Shown here: positions 45,163-55,600 of the stretch, in pieces | Numbering within the stretch: position 1 is the stretch's first letter | How the letters are laid out: every line of letters starts with the position of its first letter | Source: UBA7359 sp041689615 | GTDB lineage: Bacteria > Pseudomonadota > Gammaproteobacteria > Eutrophobiales > Eutrophobiaceae | Assembly (NCBI GenBank): GCA_041689615.1 | Contig: JBDNFW010000033.1 | Span: 248,001 to 312,000, forward strand | Direction of reading: 5' to 3' | DNA length: 64,000 nucleotides | Translations under genes and position numbers: made by a program | Notes under the pieces: model-generated | The model's input: the letters and a program-made list of their open reading frames with translations, nothing else | The model's database searches: none | What the model was told of the DNA's origin: nothing

Positions 45163-46926
45163 TCAAGCCACATTTGCCACACGTTCAAGCTGCCATTCAT
45201 ATTCAACATTCAATGTACGGCCACCATCACTGTATTCACATTTTCGACATAAATCATATAGTAGAGCGATTCCCCTGCCACTTTTCATTGTGTTTTTTGA
45301 AAGTTCAGCCATAACCTGAGTATGATCGAAACCTATGCCATTATCTTTCATCGTAAAAGAAACAATGCCTTTTTCGTTTTCAACATAGTGATTAATTTCA
45401 ATCAAAATATTTCCATCAGTCAATGAATTAAGCTTCGTCTGACGTAAATCATAATATTTAACAAAGCCATTTTCTTCTTCTTTAATAGATGAATCTAAAT
45501 TTAAAATACCATGCTCTACCGCATTTGAGTACATTTCGGTCAAGATTAAAAATATTTTTTCACGGTGACCACCAAAACCTTGCATCTCTACTATCGCCTG
45601 AATTAGACCGGGTATAGGATTTGTTTTGCTAATAACATCCGTTTTTAAATCAAATTTAACATGCCAATCCATTGGCTTTATTTCATTAGTATGAATTTTA
45701 TTTTTTCCACGCTTTTTAATGAGTTTTTTATCACAATTAATTTCCAGCAATAAAACATCATCTGTTACGGAGGCATTGTTGCTAAATTTTTTAGTCTGAT
45801 TAACAATAGCATCAACCCTCTGTTCTAAAGTGCAACTGGACCTAATTGCTTTCAGCAAACCTTCCTCACCAAACATCTCACCCCTTGCATTAAAAACTTC
45901 AATTAGCCCATCAGTATAAGCATAGATACGATCATTTTCTTCAAGGTTGACACTAATAGGAACAACATCTTTTTTATCAAACAATATTATACCTAAAGGC
46001 ATGTGCATGGAATTCAAGGTTGTTTTTAATGCCCCATTAGAATTAATGACTAGTACATTAGGCATTCCGGCAATCCATAATTTCATTGATTTATAATCAA
46101 AATTGAATTCAATGATAGTTGCAGCAAGAAAACGGTCCGTAGGCAATAAGAAAAAAATCTTTTTGTTAATTGCTTCTATGATAACCTGGATATCAAAACC
46201 TTTGTTGACCATAGAATAAAATGTTTCACAGGTAATAATTGAACCTATCGCAGCAGGCAAACCATGGCCAGTATTGTCACCAATTAATACAACATGATTT
46301 CCGGAAGGTGTTTCTGCTGAACAGACAATATCACCGCTTAATATATTTTGCGCAACATAAGACCATTCAATATTTCCTGAATTATGAAAACGTGGTTTAT
46401 GTATATTATAAATAATACTTTTTGCATCATACAAATCTTTTAATTGCTCATCGCTATGGCTTGCTAAGACTTTTTTTTCATCATACATATCATCATGTAT
46501 TTTTTTTATACGCAGCAAAGAGTTTATTTTTGCGTTCAGCAAACCCTCTCTTATTGGTTTTACAAAAAAATCATCTCCGCCAGAGTCAAAACATCTCCCT
46601 AAAAATTCATCATCACTTGCTCCGGTAACGAATACGATTGGTATATATTTATCTGTCGACAACCTTTTCAGTATTCTTGTTAAATCATAACCACTAATAT
46701 CAGGCAAATTTAAATGCATGAAAACAATATCTGGTTTATATTCATTAAATTTATGAATTGCTGCATCACCATTCGGAGCAATGCAAACATCAAAATTATT
46801 ATTAATGAGCAACCTGCTCAAAATAATTTGATCCATTCTTGATTCGCCAACAATAAGCGCTTTTACAGAATTATTATCTTCAGAATTAGTTGTATGCTGT
46901 ACTATTGCAAAAGGGTTTGTGACCAT
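45163..46926 (-). CDS. HsbR-like partner-switching protein: degenerate receiver, PP2C phosphatase, anti-sigma kinase
   Basis: This 587-residue protein has an N-terminal receiver-like domain (about 22-140), a SpoIIE-type PP2C phosphatase (about 180-395, with LIGDNTGHGLPAA and YTDGLIEV) and a C-terminal RsbW-like HATPase (about 440-580, with LTEMYSNAVEHG and KDNGIGFD). The layout equals Pseudomonas HsbR. The receiver is degenerate: the phospho-accepting Asp is His71 (IVFMHLNLPD), and the first acidic pair is Gly27-Glu28, although Thr101 and Lys123 remain. Canonical phosphorylation is therefore unlikely. The STAS protein gene ends 4 bases before its start and is the expected kinase/phosphatase substrate. 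Confidence 0.85.
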   Translation of the reverse strand: MVTNPFAIVQHTTNSEDNNSVKALIVGESRMDQIILSRLLINNNFDVCIAPNGDAAIHKFNEYKPDIVFMHLNLPDISGYDLTRILKRLSTDKYIPIVFVTGASDDEFLGRCFDSGGDDFFVKPIREGLLNAKINSLLRIKKIHDDMYDEKKVLASHSDEQLKDLYDAKSIIYNIHKPRFHNSGNIEWSYVAQNILSGDIVCSAETPSGNHVVLIGDNTGHGLPAAIGSIITCETFYSMVNKGFDIQVIIEAINKKIFFLLPTDRFLAATIIEFNFDYKSMKLWIAGMPNVLVINSNGALKTTLNSMHMPLGIILFDKKDVVPISVNLEENDRIYAYTDGLIEVFNARGEMFGEEGLLKAIRSSCTLEQRVDAIVNQTKKFSNNASVTDDVLLLEINCDKKLIKKRGKNKIHTNEIKPMDWHVKFDLKTDVISKTNPIPGLIQAIVEMQGFGGHREKIFLILTEMYSNAVEHGILNLDSSIKEEENGFVKYYDLRQTKLNSLTDGNILIEINHYVENEKGIVSFTMKDNGIGFDHTQVMAELSKNTMKSGRGIALLYDLCRKCEYSDGGRTLNVEYEWQLERVANVA

Positions 46927-46929
46927 GAA

Positions 46930-47229
46930 TCAGGTCACAGTGAACAATTTATCAAAATGTGCGATCTGTATTATTTGCATAACGTTTTTGCTGGCATTTT
47001 TTATACTGATTTTGCCATTGTTTTTATCAGTATATTCCTTAAGCTGTAATAACATTCCAAGTGCAGAACTATCCATATACTGCGTTTTATTCATATCTAA
47101 CACGAGTGATTTAGCGGAGGCTTCTTCATAAGCTTGTCTAAACTCTTTATGTAATTGAAAATCAAATTTTTCAGGCAAAGAAATTGTTATTTCATTACCA
47201 TCGCTAGATTTATTTTTTAGTAGTCTCAT
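46930..47229 (-). CDS. STAS-domain anti-sigma factor antagonist (HsbA-like)
   Basis: This 99-residue single STAS domain has the phospho-acceptor serine region MDSSALGML (Ser54/55), as in SpoIIAA, RsbV and HsbA. It should be dephosphorylated and phosphorylated by the adjacent HsbR-like protein. In Pseudomonas, HsbA then binds an anti-sigma factor FlgM or a diguanylate cyclase; neither is present here. It lies between the MCP gene and the phosphatase gene, probably on one transcript from the FliA-like promoter at 48556-48582. Confidence 0.88.
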   Translation of the reverse strand: MRLLKNKSSDGNEITISLPEKFDFQLHKEFRQAYEEASAKSLVLDMNKTQYMDSSALGMLLQLKEYTDKNNGKISIKNASKNVMQIIQIAHFDKLFTVT

Positions 47230-47250
47230 AGTTATTTACCTGGTTTATTA

Positions 47251-48510
47251 TTAAAATAAGTCAATTTCACCTTCAGCCATCGAATTTTGAACTGCAGGTC
47301 TTTTATTAGGAAGACTGGTCAATTCTTCAGCGATTTGATTAATTCTTGATTGCACGTCATTAATCATCTGTTCTGCACGAACGGCATCTTCACATTCTTC
47401 TATTTCACACACACCTTCAGTAAATTTTTGCATAAACTCTGAAAGCACGTTTATTTTTTCGTCGGCATGAATAACAACTTGCCTGACAATATCTTCAAAC
47501 TGAAGGTTCCTGATAGCGACACTTGTTTTGTCTGATATCTCTGTATTAATAACGCCTGCCTGCTCGATTGACTCATCAATAAACGTTTCGAGTAGAGAGA
47601 GTGACCCCATCATCGTATCCACACTCTTTGTGCTTAACATAACCTGTGTCACATCCTCACTAGCAGTATCACCTACCATTTTACTGGCTGTCTGTAGTTT
47701 TGATTGAGCTGATGTAACACAGCTTTTAATTTCATTATTTAAAATGTTCGACGTTATTGAAAGATTTCTAACTTCATCAGCAACGACAGCAAAACCACGA
47801 CCTGCTTCTCCAGCTCTTGCAGCTTCAATAGCGGCATTAAGTGCTAATAAATTTGTTTGATCAGCAATTTGTTTAACTTCATCCAGAAATTTAAATATGG
47901 TTGCCATCTCAGTAGATAAATCATCTATTGATAAAACAACGTCCATGCTGTGTTTACTGTTCTGGATCATTGTATTAACAAATTCCTCAAGAATTCCTGA
48001 TGTTTTAGATATAAAACTACCGATACTAACTATCTCTTCTTCAAGCTCTTTCTCACCTTCCGAATGTTTTTTTCCCACCACATGTAATCGGCCTGAAAGT
48101 TTACTAATCAACTCACCTTGTGATGACACATCACCACTAATCCCGTAAAAACTTTCATTCAAGTTCATTACTGAATTTGAAATAAGATCCCTGACTTGCC
48201 CAAGTTCAGTTTTAATTGAAGTCATGGACTCACCAATGATGTCATTGACTTTTCCTATCAAATTATGAACGGAGTCTTTTGTTTCTTTTTTATTCGAGCT
48301 ATTGCCGGAACCCACAGCAACATCACCGATTTGACCCTGTATTTGTTTTTCACGACGCATCACCGTCGATACCCAGGAAACAAGAATAAAAATAGAAATC
48401 AGCGACTCATGACTCGTATTATCAACTATAGAAAAATAGACCAAAGCACCCCCACTCACTAAAAGAGGAAATATATAATTCTTAAGAGATTTGCTACTCT
48501 TAATGATCAT
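47251..48510 (-). CDS. Membrane methyl-accepting chemotaxis protein without periplasmic sensor
   Basis: This 419-residue receptor has two closely spaced N-terminal membrane helices (about 10-30 and 35-50) and no periplasmic domain. A long coiled-coil region follows, then a signalling tip QIADQTNLLALNAAIEAARAGE-type (about 217-238) with AVVADEVRNL. The C-terminal third is less typical and ends GEIDLF, similar to the GDVELF end of CheD in this window. With no PAS or Cache domain, it may sense membrane or cytoplasmic state. It leads an operon with the STAS and HsbR-like genes, so chemoreception and partner switching may be linked. Confidence 0.85.
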   Translation of the reverse strand: MIIKSSKSLKNYIFPLLVSGGALVYFSIVDNTSHESLISIFILVSWVSTVMRREKQIQGQIGDVAVGSGNSSNKKETKDSVHNLIGKVNDIIGESMTSIKTELGQVRDLISNSVMNLNESFYGISGDVSSQGELISKLSGRLHVVGKKHSEGEKELEEEIVSIGSFISKTSGILEEFVNTMIQNSKHSMDVVLSIDDLSTEMATIFKFLDEVKQIADQTNLLALNAAIEAARAGEAGRGFAVVADEVRNLSITSNILNNEIKSCVTSAQSKLQTASKMVGDTASEDVTQVMLSTKSVDTMMGSLSLLETFIDESIEQAGVINTEISDKTSVAIRNLQFEDIVRQVVIHADEKINVLSEFMQKFTEGVCEIEECEDAVRAEQMINDVQSRINQIAEELTSLPNKRPAVQNSMAEGEIDLF

Positions 48511-48555
48511 TAAAAAGCTCCATTACATTACATTACATTGTCGTTCCATAAAATA

Positions 48556-48582
48556 ATATCGACACAACTCATTAAAACTTTA
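48556..48582 (-). promoter_or_regulatory. FliA (sigma-28)-like promoter for MCP-STAS-HsbR unit
   Basis: On the - strand TAAAGTTT (48582-48575) matches the flagellar sigma-28 -35 fully. After exactly 11 bases, GTCGATAT (48563-48556) matches the -10 GCCGATAA at six of eight positions. It lies about 46-72 bases before the MCP start. Confidence 0.6.
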
Positions 48583-48707
48583 AGGAACTTCGACGTTATT
48601 TATACTTTTTATAGTCCGCCATCACTTATCTTATAATGGTTATTTCACAAACAAACTAAATTTCTATCTTATTGATAAAAATAGATTTATTAGCTATTAA
48701 TCAGAAA

Positions 48708-49817
48708 TTAAGCCGCCATGGAAGCGCTTAAAGAAACCAGTCTGTCAACAATCTTATTAAGCGGTAATATGATATCTACAGCGTCGCGTTTTACAGCTTC
48801 ACCCGGCATTCCCCAAACAACACTGCTACGCTCATCCTGAGCAATAGTCACTGCGCCTGCTTGTTTCATTTCCAGCATACCTTCGGCACCATCGTCACCC
48901 ATACCCGTTAAAATAACACCCATGGCATTTTGCCCAAGTTGATTAGCAACAGAGCGAAACAAAACATTAACCGAAGGCCTATGCCGATTAACAGTCGGAC
49001 CATCGTTTAAACGACAAATATAACGAGCACCGCTTTTTTCAACTAACAAGTGTCTGTTTCCAGGTGCAATATAAGCATGTCCTGCTAGTATCTGTTGTCC
49101 ATCTGTCGCTTCACAAACTTTCATTGCCGATAAGCTATCCATTCTCAGAGCAAAGCTAGTGCTAAATTTTTCTGGAATATGCTGTGTAATAACAATACCC
49201 GGAGAAGTTGCAGGCATGTCTTCAAGAAGTTCCCTGATAGCTTCAGTGCCACCGGTAGATGCACCGATAGCAATGATTGAATCTGTTAATTTATAGTTTC
49301 GTTTTTTATTATTAAGCTGCAATACCACATCAGCATTATTCTTTCTGGTAACTTCATGCTTTTTAACCCCCTTATTACTCTTCTTCCGTTTTTCAGAACT
49401 TGATTTAACTTGTGCTACCGATGCAACTTTAACTTTTTCGATTAACTCTGTTGCATAGTCCTGTATAGAGTTACCAAAATTTATTTTTGGCTTAGCTATA
49501 AAATCGACGGCGCCCAATTCCAATGCATCCAGCGTTATCTCTGCTCCCGCTTCAGTTAATGTTGAAACCATTACCACTGGCATCGGTCGTAAACGCATCA
49601 AATTAGCAAGAAAGGTAATACCGTCCATATTAGGCATTTCCACATCCAACGTTAATACATCCGGCTTTAACTGCTTAATCTTATCTCTTGCCATTATTGG
49701 ATCAGCCGCAGTACCAACAACGTCTATTCCCTTGTCTGAATTGAGGATCTCAGTCAACATTTTTCTAACCAGTGCTGAGTCATCGATTATTAATACTTTA
49801 ATTTTTTCAATTGACAT
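48708..49817 (-). CDS. cheB: CheB, protein-glutamate methylesterase/deamidase
   Basis: This 369-residue protein has a receiver domain (about 5-125; acidic pair in IIDDS, phospho-Asp58 in LTLDVEMPNMDG, Lys in DFIAKPK) joined by a Lys-rich linker to a methylesterase domain. Catalytic Ser lies in IGASTGGTEAI, His in ITQHIPEKF and Asp in GMGDDGAEGM. It demethylates and deamidates chemoreceptors, opposing CheR. It is the last gene of the large chemotaxis operon, 20 bases after cheD. Confidence 0.95.
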   Translation of the reverse strand: MSIEKIKVLIIDDSALVRKMLTEILNSDKGIDVVGTAADPIMARDKIKQLKPDVLTLDVEMPNMDGITFLANLMRLRPMPVVMVSTLTEAGAEITLDALELGAVDFIAKPKINFGNSIQDYATELIEKVKVASVAQVKSSSEKRKKSNKGVKKHEVTRKNNADVVLQLNNKKRNYKLTDSIIAIGASTGGTEAIRELLEDMPATSPGIVITQHIPEKFSTSFALRMDSLSAMKVCEATDGQQILAGHAYIAPGNRHLLVEKSGARYICRLNDGPTVNRHRPSVNVLFRSVANQLGQNAMGVILTGMGDDGAEGMLEMKQAGAVTIAQDERSSVVWGMPGEAVKRDAVDIILPLNKIVDRLVSLSASMAA

Positions 49818-49837
49818 GTTTACCTACATTGAGTTTA

Positions 49838-50506
49838 TTAAAATAATTCTACATCACCTTCAATCTTGTCTTCTTCTAAATGTTTCTTATAGTCTTGCTC
49901 ACGCATGACCACAGTATCATTATTCATGGATCGTAATTTTTTAACCTGAAGTTTTCCTGTTTTTGGAAAATAACGCACTTTGCGTGGACAAACATCACCG
50001 ACATCCTCACTCGCAATATCGTAACCTTCCATTTCCAAATATTTTTTTATGAATGAAATGTTCTTACCACCAATATCATTCATTTTTGCCATGATCCTGC
50101 CTCCGCCAGTAATCTTAATTTCAAAATTATTTTTCCTGCCACCATTTTTTAATAAGTCGTTAACAAGATGTTCCATCGCATCTGAACCATAACGTGCTGC
50201 TTTATCTATTTTGTTATATTTCCAGCTGTCATCACCTTTCATATTATTCTCCGGCAACATAAAATGGTTCATACCACCGATACCCAATTTAGCATCACGA
50301 ATACAAACTGAAATACAAGAACCCAATACGGTCGCAATTATTTCATTTGAACTTGTAACATAGAATTCACCAGGAAGAATTTTGACCATCTCCATATTCA
50401 TCTGTCGACACCAAAAACGGTTTATGTTTTCAAAACCCGGTAAGACTTGATTAGATTGATTATTTATTGAATGTATTCCATTCGTTTTTGAAGAAGATTT
50501 ATTCAT
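49838..50506 (-). CDS. cheD: CheD, chemoreceptor glutamine deamidase
   Basis: This 222-residue protein has the CheD signature: catalytic Cys in VLGSCISVCIRD, His in GGMNHFMLPE, and KITGGGRIMAKMNDIGGKN. Compared with minimal CheD (about 160 residues) it has extra N-terminal (about 40) and C-terminal sequence, the latter ending GDVELF. It amidohydrolyses receptor glutamines and may interact with CheC-like phosphatases elsewhere. It sits 19 bases from cheR and 20 from cheB. Confidence 0.93.
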   Translation of the reverse strand: MNKSSSKTNGIHSINNQSNQVLPGFENINRFWCRQMNMEMVKILPGEFYVTSSNEIIATVLGSCISVCIRDAKLGIGGMNHFMLPENNMKGDDSWKYNKIDKAARYGSDAMEHLVNDLLKNGGRKNNFEIKITGGGRIMAKMNDIGGKNISFIKKYLEMEGYDIASEDVGDVCPRKVRYFPKTGKLQVKKLRSMNNDTVVMREQDYKKHLEEDKIEGDVELF

Positions 50507-50524
50507 AAATAATATCTCTTTAAA

Positions 50525-51364
50525 TCAGGCTGCCTTCTGGTGTATGGTCTTTCCTATCAGCGTAAATCTATCAGTTACTTTATAAAGGCTTTCTGAATGA
50601 CCAATAAACATATGTGCGTCTTCTTTAAGTTTGTTTGCAAATTTCTCAAACAAAACACGTTGTGTATCTTTATTAAAGTAAATCACTACGTTTCGACAAA
50701 ACAAAACATCAAATTGGCCTTGCATTGGCCAATCTCCCATCAAATTTAACTCTTTAAAAGTGATTAATTCTCTGAGTTTCGGACTAACTTTTACTTCACT
50801 AGATTCACATTCAATTCCTGGTTTTGAGAACCATTTATTAAAACGCTCCTTACTTACACCGCTAATTTTATCTTTTAGATAGATACCTTGACTGGCTTTA
50901 GAAAGAACATTGGTATCGATATCGGTTGCCAATATTTTAACGTCCCAACTATTAATATTTGGAATGGATTCGAGCAAGGTCATCGCAATCGTGTAAGGCT
51001 CTTCACCGGTAGAACAACCGGCAGACCATATTCGTATTTGTTTTTCTCGTTTTCGCTGTTGTAATAAATATTTAACGACGGTATCGCCTAAATATTCAAA
51101 ATGATGTGCCTCACGATAAAAACTGGTTAAGTTGGTGGTAATTGAATTAACAAACTCAACCAGCTCACCTTCCGGATTATTTTTAAGTAAATGACAATAT
51201 TGATCAAAATTATCAAGATCGAGTTTCCTTACACGTCGCGCCAATCGACCATAGACAAGATCTCTTTTCTTTTCGGTAAGAGCAATACCCGTTTTTTCCA
51301 AAACCATTTTAATAAGCCAGTTAAAATGCTTATCAGTAAACTTAAATTCACGTCTGGATTCCAT
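50525..51364 (-). CDS. cheR: CheR, chemoreceptor methyltransferase
   Basis: This 279-residue protein has an N-terminal helical CheR domain (FNWLIKMVLEKTGIAL, RLARRVRKL) and a SAM-binding domain with RIWSAGCSTGEEPYTIAM (about 118-135) and FCRNVVIYFN (about 223-232). The ATG at 51364 (MESRREF) is preceded by GGGGAT at suitable distance. A TTG four codons further upstream is also open and would add four residues. CheR methylates receptor Glu residues. The soluble receptor of this operon ends in a WxxF pentapeptide that could recruit it. Confidence 0.93.
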   Translation of the reverse strand: MESRREFKFTDKHFNWLIKMVLEKTGIALTEKKRDLVYGRLARRVRKLDLDNFDQYCHLLKNNPEGELVEFVNSITTNLTSFYREAHHFEYLGDTVVKYLLQQRKREKQIRIWSAGCSTGEEPYTIAMTLLESIPNINSWDVKILATDIDTNVLSKASQGIYLKDKISGVSKERFNKWFSKPGIECESSEVKVSPKLRELITFKELNLMGDWPMQGQFDVLFCRNVVIYFNKDTQRVLFEKFANKLKEDAHMFIGHSESLYKVTDRFTLIGKTIHQKAA

Positions 51365-51402
51365 CTTTATCCCCAAGAGGAAGATGTGTTAAACAATCTT
51401 TC

Positions 51403-51831
51403 TTATGCTGCTATCGAAGGAAGGTTTACAATATCTTTCATACCTAGTAATTCTACTGCGTGACAAAAAGCCTCACTGGGTTTATCCCAGATAACCTTTT
51501 TGCCTCCCTCTATAGCGAACAAATAGAACCCCAATAATAATTGCAAGGCTGCTGTATCAACTTTCTCTACCTGATCTGATTCGAATACCAACTCAGTTTC
51601 ATCAGGACTAATATTATTTAACTCCTCCATTAATTCTGCGATGTCTCTAATAGTAATGGAGCTTTGCAGCTTAATTAAATAGGGAGCATTTCCTTTCTCT
51701 TCAACAACACTATCTCCTGTTGTCACCGCCTCTATATTCTCATTAAGCACTGAGATTTTTTCTTCTTCGCTTAACCATGCAAGAGGATCAACACCAATCA
51801 AATTCGTTTTATCTTTTGTTTTATCATTCAT
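51403..51831 (-). CDS. STAS-domain protein of the chemotaxis operon
   Basis: This protein of about 142 residues has a disordered acidic/Lys-rich N-terminus (about 1-50) and a STAS-like domain (about 55-140) containing VDTAALQLLLGFYLFA. The usual phospho-Ser pair is replaced by Asp-Thr (VEKVDTAALQ), so phosphorylation, if any, would be on Thr. I chose the ATG at 51831, preceded by CAGGA; a start 10 codons upstream would overlap parA. STAS genes beside parA in che operons are known, but their role is poorly defined. Confidence 0.78.
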   Translation of the reverse strand: MNDKTKDKTNLIGVDPLAWLSEEEKISVLNENIEAVTTGDSVVEEKGNAPYLIKLQSSITIRDIAELMEELNNISPDETELVFESDQVEKVDTAALQLLLGFYLFAIEGGKKVIWDKPSEAFCHAVELLGMKDIVNLPSIAA

Positions 51832-51844
51832 AGTTTTATCCTGT

Positions 51845-52597
51845 TTATATCGTTCGTCCATGTGCTAAATCCAGCGCTAATGATCCATAATCAGCAGCAC
51901 CATTACTATTTTTCCTGTATTCAAATATAGTCTTTCCAAAACTGGGACATTCAGCAAGAGCCGCCGCTTCACGTATCCGGGTAGCGAGAACCTGTTTAGG
52001 GAAATATTGTTTCAACGTATCCATCACTTGTTGTGGTAATCGACGGCGTGTATTAAATCGTGTCATAACAAACGATTCATGGATCTTATGCCCAAGTTTT
52101 TCAAAATTTTTGAATGTCCCTATCAGGTAAGATAAACCTTGCAAGGAGAGGTAATCACCCGCTACCGGAATCAAAGCTTCGTTAGTGGAGAAAAGTGCAT
52201 TTATGACAAGCAAACCAGAAGCAGGTGGACAATCAATCAACACATAATCCTGATCCTGAAAACGACCTTTCATGGCATCTCGTAATAAAGTACCGCGTTT
52301 AATACCTCGCATCGCTTTATATTCAAGACTTCCTAACTCAGGCCCTGAAGGTATGAGTGATAAACCAGGCCGTACTTGTTTGACACAGTCCTCGATCGGA
52401 TATTCATCCAGCAACACTGAGTCGAGCCCAGGATTTTGCAAATAATCTTCACCCAAACTCGTCGTCAAATGTCCCTGTGGGTCAAGATCGATGACTGTGA
52501 CCTTGTGTTGGTTCAAAACAAGAGCGTGAGCTAAATTCGCTGTCGTCGTTGTTTTACCAACACCGCCCTTTTGGTTGATAACTGCTATTGTGCGCAT
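51845..52597 (-). CDS. ParA/Soj-like ATPase of the chemotaxis operon
   Basis: This 250-residue deviant Walker ATPase has KGGVGKTTTTANLAHAL (10-26), DLDPQGHLTTSLG (38-50) and DCPPASGLLVINAL. Position inside the che operon, directly after a soluble chemoreceptor, resembles PpfA/ParC-type proteins that place cytoplasmic receptor arrays in Rhodobacter and Vibrio rather than chromosome-partition ParA. No parB or parS is adjacent. Positioning of the receptor encoded at 52673-55855 is the best inference. Confidence 0.88.
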   Translation of the reverse strand: MRTIAVINQKGGVGKTTTTANLAHALVLNQHKVTVIDLDPQGHLTTSLGEDYLQNPGLDSVLLDEYPIEDCVKQVRPGLSLIPSGPELGSLEYKAMRGIKRGTLLRDAMKGRFQDQDYVLIDCPPASGLLVINALFSTNEALIPVAGDYLSLQGLSYLIGTFKNFEKLGHKIHESFVMTRFNTRRRLPQQVMDTLKQYFPKQVLATRIREAAALAECPSFGKTIFEYRKNSNGAADYGSLALDLAHGRTI

Positions 52598-52672
52598 AAG
52601 TTCCCTCCATGCTGTTGTCCACTAAAGACAAACCTCTACCCAAAGCTTCTAGGGAAATTTCCAGAAACTATC

Positions 52673-55600
52673 CTAGAACTCATCCCACTCACTATCGCTA
52701 CCAGCACCGGCGGCTTTGGATTGTACTTTAGCCGCTGATTTCTTAGGTTGTGATTTTTCTGGAGTCCATGGTCGTTCATCTCTACTACGGCGTTCACCTG
52801 CAGCTGCTGTGCTACCGCCTGTTGAATTATTTCCTGTATTGAAAAATGATATCAACTCAGTTAAACCTTTGGCCTGCTCATCCATGGATTCACTAGCCGC
52901 TGCCGCTTCTTCAACCAATGATGCGTTTTGTTGCGTCATCTCGTCCATTTGCGCTATGGCTTTATTAATCTGGTCTATACCGGTTGATTGCTCACTACTG
53001 GCTGCAGCTATCTCGGCAATGATATCGTTAACTTTTTGCACTGAATCAACAATTTGTCCTAAGTTGGTACCGGATTCATTAACAAGTTTTGAACCTTCTT
53101 CAACTTTCTGTACGCTATCATTAATCAGTGTCTTGATTTCCTTAGCAGCTCCGGCACTACGTTGAGCCAGATTTCGAACTTCGGCAGCAACAACCGCAAA
53201 GCCTCGACCCTGTTCACCTGCTCGGGCTGCTTCAACTGCGGCATTTAAAGCCAACAAATTAGTCTGGAAAGCAATCTCATCAATAACACCTATGATATCT
53301 GCAATCTTCTTGCTCGCCTGATTGATTTCACTCATTGCGGCAATCGCATCAGTCACTACAGCTCCACCTTTTTCAGCTTCAGTTCGTGCGCCCGCAGCCA
53401 ATTGATTTGCCTGCTGTGCATTGTCTGCATTTTGTTTCACTGTGCCAGTTAGCTCTTCAATACTGGAGGCTGTTTCTTCTAACGAAGACGCCTGCTCTTC
53501 AGTACGTTGACTTAGATCCAGGTTGCCCTGTGCAATTTCATTCGCAGAAGTATTAATAGAGCTTGCACTTTCACGAATCTCACCTACCATTTTCATTAGA
53601 TTGGAAATTGAAGTATTCACCGCACCTTGCATCGTCAAGAACTGACCTTCGAATTCACCATTCATCGTCTGTGTTAAATCACCATCAGACAAACTTTCAA
53701 TAACACGAGTTGACTCATTGATAGGCACAACAACTGCATCCATCAAATTGTTAATCGATGAAGCCAATCTCTTTGTAAAACCGGAAAAGTCATCGACTTC
53801 AAGTCGAGTACCCAATTCACCATTAGTTGCAGCATTGATAAGATTTTCTATTTGTCGCTCTGCATTTTTTTCCTCAGTAATATCACGCCATTCAACCATG
53901 TTGCCCATGTAGTTGCCTTCGGGATCTGTAATGGCAGTGGCATTCAATCCAAACTCCATGCCACCTACTTTTATTTCAGCATTGGCAGGCAAACTAGCCA
54001 CATCACCTAACAAACGTCGTTGATGTGCCGGATTTTTATGAAACTGATCTATACATTCGCCTACCAACTTATCAACATTCAGACTAGGCCAGATAGAACG
54101 TAATTCAGTTTGTCGATTTCTTAACATTTCAACAACAGCAGGGTTAACATAAGTGATATTCAAATCCTCATCACAAAGCATCAAGTTAGCCTGTGCGCCA
54201 TCAACAGCCGATTGCAAACGTGCCACTTCAAGATCACGTTGACGCATTGCAGTCACGTCTTCCCATTCCAGTGTTGTACCGATGTAAGTACCGTTCAGAT
54301 CCATTTGTGCTGAAACCACCAGTTTGAACTTGAGATCAAGAATTTCAATATCGGTTGTGTAAGGTAGGTTCTTTGGATCATCTAATAATTTACGTTGATG
54401 CGCTGGGTTTTTATGAAACACATCGATACACGTACCCATAACATTGTTTGCATCAAAACCAGGCCAATTCTCAGCGAATTTAGCCTGATGTTTTGCCAAT
54501 AATGCGTTAGTTGATTCATTAACATAAGTAATGATGAAATCACGGTCGATCATGATCATTGGTGATTGCGCACCATCAACAGCGACTTGTAAGCGAGCTG
54601 AGGCTATTTGTTGTTGACGTAATGCGGTACCATCAGTTGCATATTTGACAACTTTAAAAGTATTTCCATTCATATCAAAAACGGCGTTGTAACTTGCATT
54701 GAGCCAAAGCTCTTCACCTTTCTTATTTAAACGTTTGAATTGACCGCTCTGTGATTCGCCGTTACTTAACTTTTTCCAAAAATCCTTGTATTCCTGACTT
54801 CCTGCATAGGTAGCATCAACAAACATACTGTGATGTTTTCCTTTGATCTCTTCTAACGTGTAACCAACTGCATTAGTAAAATTTTCATTCGCAGTAATAA
54901 TCGTACCATCGAGATTAAACTCGATCGCTGCTTGAGTTTTACTTATAGCGTCCAACTTTCCTGAAAAATCGGCATACTCAAGTTTTTGAGCGGTCACGTC
55001 AGTCGCAAACTTCACAACTTTATAAGCCTTTCCATCTTTAAAGACTGGGTTGTAAGAGGCATTAATCCAGATTTCTTTACCACCCTTTCCGATACGTTTG
55101 TATTCACCGGCATCGAACTCACCACGATTCAGTTTTTCCCAGAATTGTTTGTATTCCGGACTTGCTGCATAAGTAGGCTCAACAAACATACTGTGATGCT
55201 TACCTTGAATCTCTTCCAAACTATAATCTATGACATTTAGAAAATTTTCATTCGCTGTGATGACTGTACCATCCAGATTGAATTCAATCGTTCCCTGTAC
55301 CTTATCTATTGCGGTAATCTTGCCCAACAACTCTTCATGTTGTTTTTTAAGACTATCCAATTCTTGTTTCAATGTTTCGTTGTTATCTAAATTATCCATT
55401 TTTTGATCCTCTTCTTTCATTTCTTCATTTCCCGAATTTTCGTATGCACCCAACATTGCTGATGCGACCGTGTTTAAAGCATTTGTCCAGGCCTGTTTAA
55501 CATCATCGGTCCACAGGTCTCCTGCAAATTCACTCATTACTTCAAGTAATACTTCTGCTACTGCCGGATACTGCTCGGCAACAACACCATATTTCTGATG

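Noticed and set aside
52716..53165. 149-codon open frame antisense to the MCP signalling domain
   Set aside because: It is the mirror of a conserved MCP domain with strong codon constraint, lacks domain features, and similar long antisense frames occur opposite other conserved genes here.
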